In this document: positions 1 through 5,950 of the stretch, piece by piece
How the letters are laid out: each line of letters begins with the position of its first letter
How positions within the stretch are numbered: position 1 is the stretch's first letter
Assembly: GCF_000334895.1 (NCBI RefSeq)
Contig: NZ_BAFM01000002.1
Location: forward strand, 186,001-250,000
Reading direction: 5' to 3'
Length of the DNA: 64,000 nucleotides
Source: Halococcus agarilyticus
GTDB taxonomy: Archaea > Halobacteriota > Halobacteria > Halobacteriales > Halococcaceae
Position numbers and translations under genes: made by a program
Notes under the pieces: model-generated
Database searches by the model: none
The model's input: the letters and a program-made list of their open reading frames with translations, nothing else
Told to the model about the DNA's origin: nothing

Positions 1-127
1 GGTCGCCCGACTCCATTCGCCGGATCGCCTCGCGTTCCAGCGCGTCGACGAGGATCTCGATGACCGCGAGCACCAGCGTCATCAGCCCGTCGGCGGCGTC
101 GTCGCCGTCGAGATCAATCTTCGTCAT
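1..127 (-). CDS. gvpK: Gas vesicle protein GvpK, N-terminal part (runs off the left edge)
   Basis: Partial gene. The 42 visible codons begin MTKIDLDGDDAADGLMTL and continue through a helical stretch ending EREAIRRMESGD, the conserved start of GvpK, an accessory protein needed for gas vesicle assembly. The start ATG lies inside the 3' end of gvpJ (14-base overlap), so the two are probably translationally coupled. In other haloarchaea gvpL and gvpM follow; they would lie beyond the edge of this window. Confidence 0.9.
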   Translation of the reverse strand, partial: MTKIDLDGDDAADGLMTLVLAVIEILVDALEREAIRRMESGD

Positions 128-650
128 CGCTCTCCCCGTCGGTCGTTGCCTCCGGTTCAGTGTCGTCGGTATCCTCGGCCGCGTTCTCGCTTTCCTCCCT
201 GTCCTCGCTTCCGTCGGCTTCGTCGCCCTCCCGTCTCGATCGCCCGCCGATCCGCGGTCTGGCCCCGATTCCCGGTTCCGAGGCGGGACTCTCGTCGTCG
301 TAGTCGGTGTCCGAATCGCTTTCGTCGCTCGTGATCGGCGGTTCGGCGAGCCACGACCCGCTTTCGTTGATCGGCGGCGGGTCGTCCTCGTCGTCGACCT
401 CCTCGATCGGGGTCCGGTCGGAGGCCGCCTCGACCCGGCGCATGTCGGTGCCGTCGGGGAACTCGAGGCCGTACTCCGCGGCGGTCTCGAAGGAGGCGAG
501 CGCCGCTCGGAGCTGGATCCCGAGGAGTTCGGTGTCACCCACCGAGACCGCGATGTCGGCGTTGATGACCACGCCCTTGTCGAGCAACATCTCGACCACG
601 TCCGCGAGACTGTCGCTTCGCCGCGTCGGACCGCCGCCGCGCTCACTCAT
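114..650 (-). CDS. gvpJ: Gas vesicle protein GvpJ with a long acidic tail
   Basis: 178 residues. Residues 12-70 form a GvpA/GvpJ-type domain (SLADVVEMLLDKGVVINADI, then TELLGIQLRAALAS), the fold of the shell subunit. GvpJ is a minor, GvpA-like protein required for vesicle formation and thought to act at nucleation or the conical tips. The GvpA-like part is followed by about 108 residues of low-complexity Asp/Glu/Ser-rich sequence. From memory, typical haloarchaeal GvpJ is about 100-115 residues, so the tail is unusually long. The start overlaps the upstream unknown gene by 8 bases and the end overlaps gvpK by 14, which places it in one operon. Confidence 0.9.
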   Translation of the reverse strand: MSERGGGPTRRSDSLADVVEMLLDKGVVINADIAVSVGDTELLGIQLRAALASFETAAEYGLEFPDGTDMRRVEAASDRTPIEEVDDEDDPPPINESGSWLAEPPITSDESDSDTDYDDESPASEPGIGARPRIGGRSRREGDEADGSEDREESENAAEDTDDTEPEATTDGESDDED

Positions 651-1665
651 CGTCGCCCTCCGCCGTCCGGTCGAGGCGTGATCCGTAGAGCCGTGGCCGG
701 TTCGGGGCCGACGAGTAGCGCGTCTCCTCGGGCACCGTCGAGAACGCCGCTCGGCCGCTCATGTCGTTCCGCGAGGTCGGGATCGAGGAGTACGCCGTCG
801 GGTTCCGCGACTCCGGCTGTTCGACGTCCTCGGTCCGTGCTTCGTTTTCCTCCTTGAGCTCCTTGACGCGCTCTCTCGTGTCGAGCAGGCTCTCCCTGAA
901 CTCCTCGACCGCGTCGCTGAGCTTCGACTGGACCCGCTGCTGGATGGTCTCGGTCGGGACGTCGATATCGTCGCGCTCGCTCCCGCCCTCGGCGTCGGCG
1001 TTGACGTCGGCTGTACCGCTGGCACCCCCACCCTCGATACTGCCGGCGTCGTCGCCGTCGGCATCGTCGTCGCCCACGAGCTCGCGGAGTTTCGCCATCG
1101 GCCCTTTCTCGTCGTCCTCGTCGTCGGTCAGTTCGTCGGTCGCGTCGTCGAACTCGCGCTTGTTCCGCCAGAACTCCCGGACGTCGACCGTATCCCAGAG
1201 TTTCCCGAGTTCGACGACCTGGAGGAGCTTTCGGTACTTCACGGCCTCGCCGGGGTCGCCCTCCGCGATCGCCTCGGGGACCTCGCTCGCGTCGATCGCG
1301 TCCGGCAGCTCCGAGAGGTCGACGGCGTCCGGGAGGTCGGTGAGATCGATGGTTTCGAGGAGCTCCTCGATCTCCTCGACGACCGCGATGAGGTCCTCGA
1401 CGTCCTCCTGTACCTCCTCGAACGGGTGGTCGCTCTCGTGGGCGGTGAGCAGCGCGTCGACGTCGCCCATCGCGCGGTCGAGCAGGTCGTCGAGATCGCG
1501 GTCGGGTACGTTCCCGTCGTCGGTCGACGGCTCGTCAGCTTCGTCGGCCACCTCGTCGCCCCCGGTGCTCCCTTCATCCGTTTCCTCGACCGTCTCGGAC
1601 AGATCGTCGAGCGTCTCCGCGACGTCCTCGACGTCCTCGCGACCCTCGACCGACTGGTCGCTCAC
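643..1665 (-). CDS. Unrecognised acidic protein inside the gvp operon
   Basis: 340 residues, function unknown. Residues 1-58 are an acidic low-complexity leader. Residues 60-175 are helical: an amphipathic stretch rich in Glu/Leu/Ile, three short Leu-Pro-(Asp/Glu)-Ala repeats (LPDAVDLSELPDAIDASEVP), then a conserved-looking block YRKLLQVVELGKLWDTVDVR followed by FWRNKREFDD. A coiled-coil-like segment lies near 240-285, and the last 50 residues are Ser/Arg/Pro-rich (STVPEETRYSSAPNRPRLYG). No signal peptide or membrane segment is visible. It starts 4 bases after the preceding gene and overlaps gvpJ by 8 bases, so it is almost certainly co-translated with gvp genes. A gas-vesicle role is inference from position only. 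Confidence 0.75.
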   Translation of the reverse strand: MSDQSVEGREDVEDVAETLDDLSETVEETDEGSTGGDEVADEADEPSTDDGNVPDRDLDDLLDRAMGDVDALLTAHESDHPFEEVQEDVEDLIAVVEEIEELLETIDLTDLPDAVDLSELPDAIDASEVPEAIAEGDPGEAVKYRKLLQVVELGKLWDTVDVREFWRNKREFDDATDELTDDEDDEKGPMAKLRELVGDDDADGDDAGSIEGGGASGTADVNADAEGGSERDDIDVPTETIQQRVQSKLSDAVEEFRESLLDTRERVKELKEENEARTEDVEQPESRNPTAYSSIPTSRNDMSGRAAFSTVPEETRYSSAPNRPRLYGSRLDRTAEGDDE

Positions 1666-1669
1666 GGCA

Positions 1670-2173
1670 TCACCCGTCCTCCGAGCGCTCCTCGAGTTCG
1701 GTCATCAATTGATCGGCGAGCGACTGGAGCTCGTCGGTCGACATCTCGTCGAGGTCCTCGGGCGGCTCGGACGAGGTGTTCTCCGCGTCCTCGTCGGCCG
1801 TATCGCCGGTGTCGTCGCCACCGGTCGTCCCGCTCACGAGACTCTCGGCGGCCCCCTCGATGTCGGTCGTCTCGAGATAGCTCACCAGCAGCGTGACCAT
1901 CCGTTCGTCGAGGTCGACGTTCCGGCCGAGGATCTCGCCCAGCCGCCGGCCGACGAGGCCACCGAGCGTCCGGCCGAGCGACTCGCCGACCTCGGGGAGA
2001 TCGGCGCTGCTCGACGACGTTTTCGACGTATCGGTCTCGTCGTCGGTATCGGCGACATCGCTCTCGTCGGTACCGTCGCCCCGATCGAGGAGTTCGGCCA
2101 CGCCTCCCTCGTCGGAGCCGAGCCGTTCTTTCAGCTGTGAAATCTTCTCCGTGGTTTCGTCTCGTTGGCTCAT
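1670..2173 (-). CDS. Unrecognised acidic protein in the gvp operon, paralogue of the gene at 5369-5794
   Basis: 167 residues, function unknown. A short N-terminal helix (KISQLKERLG) leads into an acidic linker. Residues 57-85 carry a Gly/Leu/Arg motif, LGRTLGGLVGRRLGEILG, followed by a helix (RMVTLLVSYLETTDIEGAAE), another acidic linker and a C-terminal helix (MSTDELQSLADQLMTELEE). The Gly/Leu/Arg motif and the C-terminal pattern recur in the protein just beyond gvpO. It lies 15 bases after the previous gene and 4 bases before the next. It occupies part of the interval where gvpI sits in other haloarchaeal clusters, but it is acidic whereas GvpI is described as basic, so I do not call it GvpI. 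Confidence 0.7.
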   Translation of the reverse strand: MSQRDETTEKISQLKERLGSDEGGVAELLDRGDGTDESDVADTDDETDTSKTSSSSADLPEVGESLGRTLGGLVGRRLGEILGRNVDLDERMVTLLVSYLETTDIEGAAESLVSGTTGGDDTGDTADEDAENTSSEPPEDLDEMSTDELQSLADQLMTELEERSEDG

Positions 2174-2188
2174 GGATGATCGTGGCCG

Positions 2189-2818
2189 CTAATCGCTCTC
2201 TTCGTCGTCTTCGCTCTCTTCGTCGTCTTCGCTCTCTTCGTCGTCTTCGCTCTCTTCGTCGTCTTCGCTCTCTTCGTCGTCTTCGCTCTCTTCGTCGTCT
2301 TCGGTGCTGGCTTCGTCGCCGTTCTCACTCTCGTCGTCCCCGAGTGCGTCGAGGAGTGCGTCGAGAACGACGTTGATCGCACCGAACAGGACGTCGGACG
2401 TCGACGGGATCTCGATCTCCGGCAGCAGACTGCCGAGGTCGAACCCACCCTCGGGCAACATCCCGCCGAGCGCTCCCGCAACGTCGTCGAGCAGCCCCAC
2501 GACCTGCGACAGCAGATTCCCGAGGAGGTTCCCCGAACCCGGGACGGCCGAAACGTCCAGCACGACCTCGTTCAGGTCGATCTCCACGCCGAGCAGGTCG
2601 ACGAACAGCCCCTCGAGGTCGAGGTATACGAGGCTCGTCCCCTCCCCGCCAGCGTCGCGTCCGCTCTGTGCGCTCTTTTCGGGAGCATCACCGCTTCCGG
2701 ATTCGTCCTCGCCACCGTCGGCCAACACGACCGGCGATCCCGGCGGTACTGTGTCGGCCGAGACGTCGGTGCGTTCGTCCGTCGATCGACCGGCCGTGGT
2801 GTCGGAGTCGTCTGTCAT
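2189..2818 (-). CDS. Unrecognised gvp-operon protein with a Gly/Leu core and an acidic tandem-repeat tail
   Basis: 209 residues. Residues 1-60 are polar and disordered-looking. Residues 62-158 form a hydrophobic, Gly/Leu-rich core (LVYLDLEGLFVDLLGVEIDL, then VSAVPGSGNLLGNLLSQVVG and a Leu/Asp helix at 143-160). I recall this core type from uncharacterised secreted or surface proteins in haloarchaea and bacteria, but assign no function. Residues 174-209 are a perfect Glu-Asp-Asp-Glu-Glu-Ser repeat. The start overlaps the gvpH stop by 4 bases (ATGA), the signature of coupled translation. No Sec or Tat signal is visible despite the surface-protein-like core. Possibly a vesicle-surface or assembly protein, by inference from context. 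Confidence 0.75.
   Translation of the reverse strand: MTDDSDTTAGRSTDERTDVSADTVPPGSPVVLADGGEDESGSGDAPEKSAQSGRDAGGEGTSLVYLDLEGLFVDLLGVEIDLNEVVLDVSAVPGSGNLLGNLLSQVVGLLDDVAGALGGMLPEGGFDLGSLLPEIEIPSTSDVLFGAINVVLDALLDALGDDESENGDEASTEDDEESEDDEESEDDEESEDDEESEDDEESEDDEESD
2193..2300. repeat. Six perfect tandem copies of an 18-bp unit inside a coding region
   Basis: The unit TCGCTCTCTTCGTCGTCT occurs six times without a mismatch, ending two bases before the stop codon of the leftward gene at 2189-2818. Each unit adds six residues (Glu/Asp/Ser) and preserves the frame. Identity at third codon positions points to recent slippage or recombination rather than protein-level selection. Confidence 0.95.
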
Positions 2819-3285
2819 TGTTTCGTATCCTCGGTGGGGCGGAGGTACACTTCGAGAACCGCGTTGTTGAACGACGCGCCGTCGACGGCGAACCCGCCGT
2901 CGGGCAGGTCGACCCTGGTGAGGAGCCGGTCGTCGTCAGCGATCAGGAGCGTCCGTGAGTCGTCGGTGACGCCGGCGGCGAGGCCCTCCGGATCGATCGC
3001 CGGCAGATCGGCCGTGACCACGAGACCGTCCTCGACGCGCCGGACGCTCGTGGCGTACTCGGTGTCGGTCGTTTCGAGGGCGGCCGTCCGGGACTCGTCC
3101 GTGGTGCTCGGGACTTCGCCAGGCCTGATGGTCCCGACCGTGATCCCGTACTCCGCACGCCGCTTGCCGTCGGTGACGCTGCCGGTTCTCCTCGCGCGCC
3201 CGTCCTCGTCCGCGTCGGCAGCCGCTTCGAGCGCGTCGCGGAGTGCTGTTCGGATCAGTCCGCCGATCGTGTCTCTGTTACTCAT
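2815..3285 (-). CDS. gvpH: Gas vesicle protein GvpH (Hsp20-like)
   Basis: 156 residues. The C-terminal two thirds have the beta-rich pattern of a small heat-shock/alpha-crystallin-type fold: YATSVRRVEDGLVVTADLPA, a Leu-leu-Ile-Ala strand, then a final strand NAVLEVYLRP. GvpH is an accessory protein of haloarchaeal gas vesicles, reported to bind GvpI and to act chaperone-like. The polar N-terminus (to about residue 75) is variable. Its start overlaps the gvpG stop by 4 bases and its stop overlaps the next gene by 4 bases. The order F-G-H matches other haloarchaeal clusters; what follows does not. Confidence 0.85.
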   Translation of the reverse strand: MSNRDTIGGLIRTALRDALEAAADADEDGRARRTGSVTDGKRRAEYGITVGTIRPGEVPSTTDESRTAALETTDTEYATSVRRVEDGLVVTADLPAIDPEGLAAGVTDDSRTLLIADDDRLLTRVDLPDGGFAVDGASFNNAVLEVYLRPTEDTKQ

Positions 3286-3533
3286 CGTTTGATCTCGACT
3301 TTCCCCTGGAGGTTCTCGCGTGCCTGTTCGGCCACATCGAGCTGACGTTCGAGGTCGGTGCGGCGCTCCTCGTACTCCTCGCGCGAGCGCTCGCCGACCT
3401 CGAACAGCAGCCGGTTCTCCTTGATGTCGTCGCGGATCGCCTCGACGTCGTACAGCTCCTCGATCGCCATCGCGTGAACCACGTTGATGAGGGAGACGAA
3501 CGGCCGCACGAGGAGGTCGTCGACGACGAACAT
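3282..3533 (-). CDS. gvpG: Gas vesicle protein GvpG
   Basis: 83 residues, the usual size for GvpG. It has the typical hydrophobic start (FVVDDLLVRPFVSLINVVHA) and then a charged coiled-coil-forming helix with Glu/Arg heptad-like spacing (SREEYEERRTDLERQLDVAE). GvpG is a small accessory protein required early in gas vesicle formation. It lies one base after the gvpF stop and overlaps gvpH by 4 bases, so F, G and H are one transcriptional and translational unit. Confidence 0.92.
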   Translation of the reverse strand: MFVVDDLLVRPFVSLINVVHAMAIEELYDVEAIRDDIKENRLLFEVGERSREEYEERRTDLERQLDVAEQARENLQGKVEIKR

Positions 3534-3534
3534 C

Positions 3535-4167
3535 TCACCGCTGCGCCCCGATCTCGATGTCGACGAAGCTGTACGGTGCCCACGGGCCGGTGTACTGGAC
3601 GGTAAAGGTCTCGCCGTACTCGTCGATGATCCCGTCGACCGCCTCGTCGAACGCCGCTCGGTCGTCGCGCTCGACGAGGTACGATCGGTTCAGTACGAGT
3701 CGGTCGCTGAACAGTCCGTTCTCGGCCTCGCTCACGCTCACCGGTTCGAGTCGCTCCGTGACCGACGCCACGATCGACTCCCGGTCGACCGTCGCGCCCT
3801 CGTCGGCGAGGATCTTGAGCCCCAGCTCGACCCGCCCCTCGACGTCGTTCAGCGCCTTCCGGAACGCCCGCCGGCCGCCACGGAGCACGCCCTTCAGCGC
3901 GCGGGCGTTCTTGAACACCATCCCGAACTGCATCGGGACCACCGTCCGGCCGCCGTCACGGTACAGCAACTCCTGCAGCACGTCGTCGTGCGCCCGGAGG
4001 TTCTCGTCGCTTCGGTCCGGCTCCATCGTCTCGCTGTCGCTCACGACCGCCGCGAGGCTACCGTGCTCGACCGCGTACACGTCGGTCGCACCGTCGACGC
4101 CATCGGTCTCGAACGCGACGTCCGCGTCGTCGGTGATCCCGTACGTGTAGAGGTGTGTGCTTGCCAT
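3535..4167 (-). CDS. gvpF: Gas vesicle protein GvpF (GvpF/GvpL family)
   Basis: 210 residues, normal for the family. It opens HLYTYGITDDADVAFETDGV, has the family core VVPMQFGMVFKNARALKGVL, and ends GPWAPYSFVDIEIG, all typical of GvpF/GvpL proteins. GvpF contacts GvpA and is thought to help seed the shell. The ATG at 4165-4167 is chosen because a TATA-like element lies about 45 bases upstream and the protein then starts as family members do; an in-frame reading extends further upstream but lacks conserved sequence. It is the first gene of the leftward operon and is divergent from gvpA. gvpD and gvpE, which precede gvpF in several clusters, are absent. Confidence 0.93.
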   Translation of the reverse strand: MASTHLYTYGITDDADVAFETDGVDGATDVYAVEHGSLAAVVSDSETMEPDRSDENLRAHDDVLQELLYRDGGRTVVPMQFGMVFKNARALKGVLRGGRRAFRKALNDVEGRVELGLKILADEGATVDRESIVASVTERLEPVSVSEAENGLFSDRLVLNRSYLVERDDRAAFDEAVDGIIDEYGETFTVQYTGPWAPYSFVDIEIGAQR

Positions 4168-4210
4168 GGTGCGACTGATGGGTCTCGTCCGTATACCGAG
4201 TGGTACGCCA

Positions 4211-4222
4211 GCCGTTAAAAGA
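4211..4222 (-). promoter_or_regulatory. Probable promoter (TATA-like element) of the gvpF operon
   Basis: On the minus strand the sequence reads CTTTTAACGG, an A/T-rich TATA-like box in GC-rich DNA, about 45 bases before the gvpF ATG. With the usual 25-base spacing, transcription would start near 4190 and leave a leader of about 20-25 bases. Confidence 0.5.
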
Positions 4223-4337
4223 TAGGTGCCTGCGCTGGAAGGCCCCCAGTCGTCGGCGACCGCCGCGATCGTTTCGATTCGATTCTGATGGTATTTGGCC
4301 GACAGAACGGGATCGTGCCTGCACTCACAACCCGAAC

Positions 4338-4348
4338 GGTCATAAGGC
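4338..4348 (+). promoter_or_regulatory. Probable promoter of gvpA
   Basis: GTCATAAGGC lies 22-30 bases before the gvpA ATG and is the best TATA-like match in the 200-base divergent interval; initiation would be at or just before the ATG. I see no clear copy of the GvpE activator sequence known from other clusters, consistent with the lack of gvpE here. Confidence 0.4.
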
Positions 4349-4369
4349 AAGCCGGGCAAGTGAGGCGTC

Positions 4370-4708
4370 ATGGCAAGTGAACGACCGAGTACGGCAAGCC
4401 TCGCTGAAGTGGTCGACCGCATCCTCGACAAGGGGATCGTCATCGACATCTGGGCGCGGGTGTCGGTCGTCGGGATCGAGATCCTGACTGTGGAGGCGCG
4501 GGTGGTCGCCGCGTCGGTGGACACCTTCCTCCACTACAGCAAGGAGATATCGAAGTTGGAGATGGCGAGCCAGTCCGGCGACCTCGAGGACCTCCAGAAC
4601 CTCGAGCTCGGCACCTCGCCGATGACACAGCCCGAACCCGACGAGCCGGAAGTCCACATCGAGGAGACGGACGAGGAAGAAGAACAAGAACAGGAAGCCG
4701 AGCAGTAA
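4370..4708 (+). CDS. gvpA: Major gas vesicle structural protein GvpA with a C-terminal acidic extension
   Basis: 112 residues. Residues 9-66 are a near-canonical GvpA ([20 protein letters not shown], then [20 protein letters not shown] and [13 protein letters not shown]), the subunit that polymerises into the gas-filled shell. From memory, haloarchaeal GvpA is usually 76-79 residues. Here about 45 further residues follow, ending in an Asp/Glu/Gln-rich stretch ([14 protein letters not shown]). It is divergent from gvpF, with gvpO 127 bases downstream. In many clusters gvpC and gvpN lie between gvpA and gvpO, but here the gap has no room for them. No second, shorter gvpA is in this window. The tail would have to be accommodated outside the shell. 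Confidence 0.95.
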   Translation: MASERPSTASLAEVVDRILDKGIVIDIWARVSVVGIEILTVEARVVAASVDTFLHYSKEISKLEMASQSGDLEDLQNLELGTSPMTQPEPDEPEVHIEETDEEEEQEQEAEQ

Positions 4709-4835
4709 CCGCTCCCCGAACGACCGTCCGTTCGAACCTCCCCTTCCCCTGCGCCACGCCGGATCGGGCCGCGACGTTGCCGGCCAGTGCCGGGACGGGG
4801 TTTGATTACCTCCCGCCGAGAGACACGATACAGCA

Positions 4836-5366
4836 ATGGCCGACCTCGACCCGACGGAACACACGATCGACGAACTGGACGACGAACTCGAATCGGTCGA
4901 CGACCCCGAGCGGCTCCGCGATATCCACGACGCCGAAACCGACGGCGAGGACCGAACCGGGGCCACCGAGCTGATCGAGGAGCGCCTCGCAGCGGTACAG
5001 GAGGAACTCGACCGTCGCGAGGCCGAGGGGCAGAACGGTGACGATGAGGGCGCGAGCGAGGCCGCCGACGAAACGACCGAAGAAAGCTCGGGATCGGGTG
5101 GGGTCGGCATCATCGACGTCCGCAACCAGGTCCGGAGCGTGGCGGCCGACCTGATCGGCCGGCCGCTCGACGGGATCACCGAGGTTCGGGCGGACGACGA
5201 CGGCTGGTACACCACGGTCGAGGTGATCGAGCGCAACTCGATCCCGGACACCCAGGACATCCTCGGGCGGTACGAGATCGACCTCGACGCCGACGCCAAC
5301 GTCGTCGGCTACCGCCGGCTCCGACGGTATCGGCGGGGCGACACGGACGACGAGGCCGTCGAATAG
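4836..5366 (+). CDS. gvpO: Gas vesicle protein GvpO
   Basis: 176 residues. The C-terminal domain (about 90-170) matches GvpO: IIDVRNQVRSVAADLIGRPL, the Trp-Tyr strand DDGWYTTVEVIERNSIPDTQ and the final YEIDLDADANVVGYRRLRRY. GvpO is an accessory protein required for vesicle formation in haloarchaea. The N-terminal half is an acidic helix and linker (residues 1-88) that makes the protein longer than the 120-140 residues I remember for other GvpO. It is downstream of gvpA in the same direction and convergent with the next gene, whose stop lies 2 bases away. Confidence 0.9.
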   Translation: MADLDPTEHTIDELDDELESVDDPERLRDIHDAETDGEDRTGATELIEERLAAVQEELDRREAEGQNGDDEGASEAADETTEESSGSGGVGIIDVRNQVRSVAADLIGRPLDGITEVRADDDGWYTTVEVIERNSIPDTQDILGRYEIDLDADANVVGYRRLRRYRRGDTDDEAVE

Positions 5367-5368
5367 CG

Positions 5369-5794
5369 CTACTCCGCTATGTCGAGCGTCTCGACCAGTC
5401 GGTCCTCCATCTCCTCGCGCTTGAGGTTCGCCGTCACGTCGACCTCCTTCGCGAGCTTCTGGAGTTCGCGGTAGGACAGCTCGTCGAGCTCCGCGCGCGA
5501 CGACGGCCGCCCGGACTCCTCGGCGGCCTCGGTTCCCTCACCGTTTTCGTCCCCGGACGCGTCCTGTCCGCCGGTTTCGTCTCCCTGATCTTCGTCCGCC
5601 CGATCTTCGTCCGCGGTGGCGTCCTCGTCGCCGACCGGCGAGCCGACCGTGGCGTCGCTACCCGGTTTCGCCGCCCCGACGCCGGCCACGAGCGCCTCGC
5701 CGAGCCGACGTCCCAGCAGCCCGCCGACCTGCTGTCCGAGCGCCTCGCCGAGTCGCCGCCCGCGCGCCTCGCTGGTCGGTTCCTGTTCGCTCAT
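5369..5794 (-). CDS. Unrecognised gvp-flanking protein with a Rho-N/SAP-like C-terminus
   Basis: 141 residues, function unknown. Residues 10-36 hold a doubled Gly/Leu/Arg motif (RGRRLGEALGQQVGGLLGRR, then LGEAL) that matches the motif in the gvp-operon gene at 1670-2173. An acidic low-complexity linker spans 45-100. Residues 103-139 (LDELSYRELQKLAKEVDVTA, then REEMEDRLVETL) look like the short helix-extended-helix of Rho-N/SAP domains, which often bind nucleic acid or act as protein docking modules. The ATG at 5792-5794 starts right at the conserved motif. It is convergent with gvpO, with stops 2 bases apart. The shared motif suggests both genes serve the gas vesicle cluster; that is inference. 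Confidence 0.7.
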   Translation of the reverse strand: MSEQEPTSEARGRRLGEALGQQVGGLLGRRLGEALVAGVGAAKPGSDATVGSPVGDEDATADEDRADEDQGDETGGQDASGDENGEGTEAAEESGRPSSRAELDELSYRELQKLAKEVDVTANLKREEMEDRLVETLDIAE

Positions 5795-5907
5795 GAGTGC
5801 CCTATCCACGGCGGCAGCGGATAAACCCGGCGGCGATCGACGACAGCCCCTCGCCGACCCCCGACACGCGAATTGGGTGTGAATACCACCCAGATCGCCC
5901 GTTCAGA

Positions 5908-5917
5908 ACACATATAG
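5908..5917 (+). promoter_or_regulatory. Probable promoter of the nhaC gene
   Basis: CACATATAGG lies about 35-43 bases before the nhaC ATG at 5951 in otherwise GC-rich DNA. The spacing fits a TATA box with a short leader of roughly 10 bases. Confidence 0.5.
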
Positions 5918-5950
5918 GCGCTCTCGACGGCGTGTGACGAACGACGAACC

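Noticed and set aside
761-2140. 459-residue Ser-rich open frame on the plus strand across the gvp-operon unknown genes
   Set aside because: It is the antisense shadow of Asp/Glu-rich genes in GC-rich DNA; the composition is almost only Ser, Thr and Arg, with no conserved motif, while the minus-strand genes are tightly coupled to gvp genes.
2193-2300. Possible CRISPR array
   Set aside because: The six 18-bp units are directly abutting with no spacers and lie in a coding frame, so they are a coding minisatellite. No other repeat-spacer pattern was seen in the window.
2189-2818. Assigning gvpI to one of the genes between gvpH and gvpJ
   Set aside because: GvpI is described as basic; all three genes here encode strongly acidic proteins with unrelated motifs, so position alone is not enough.
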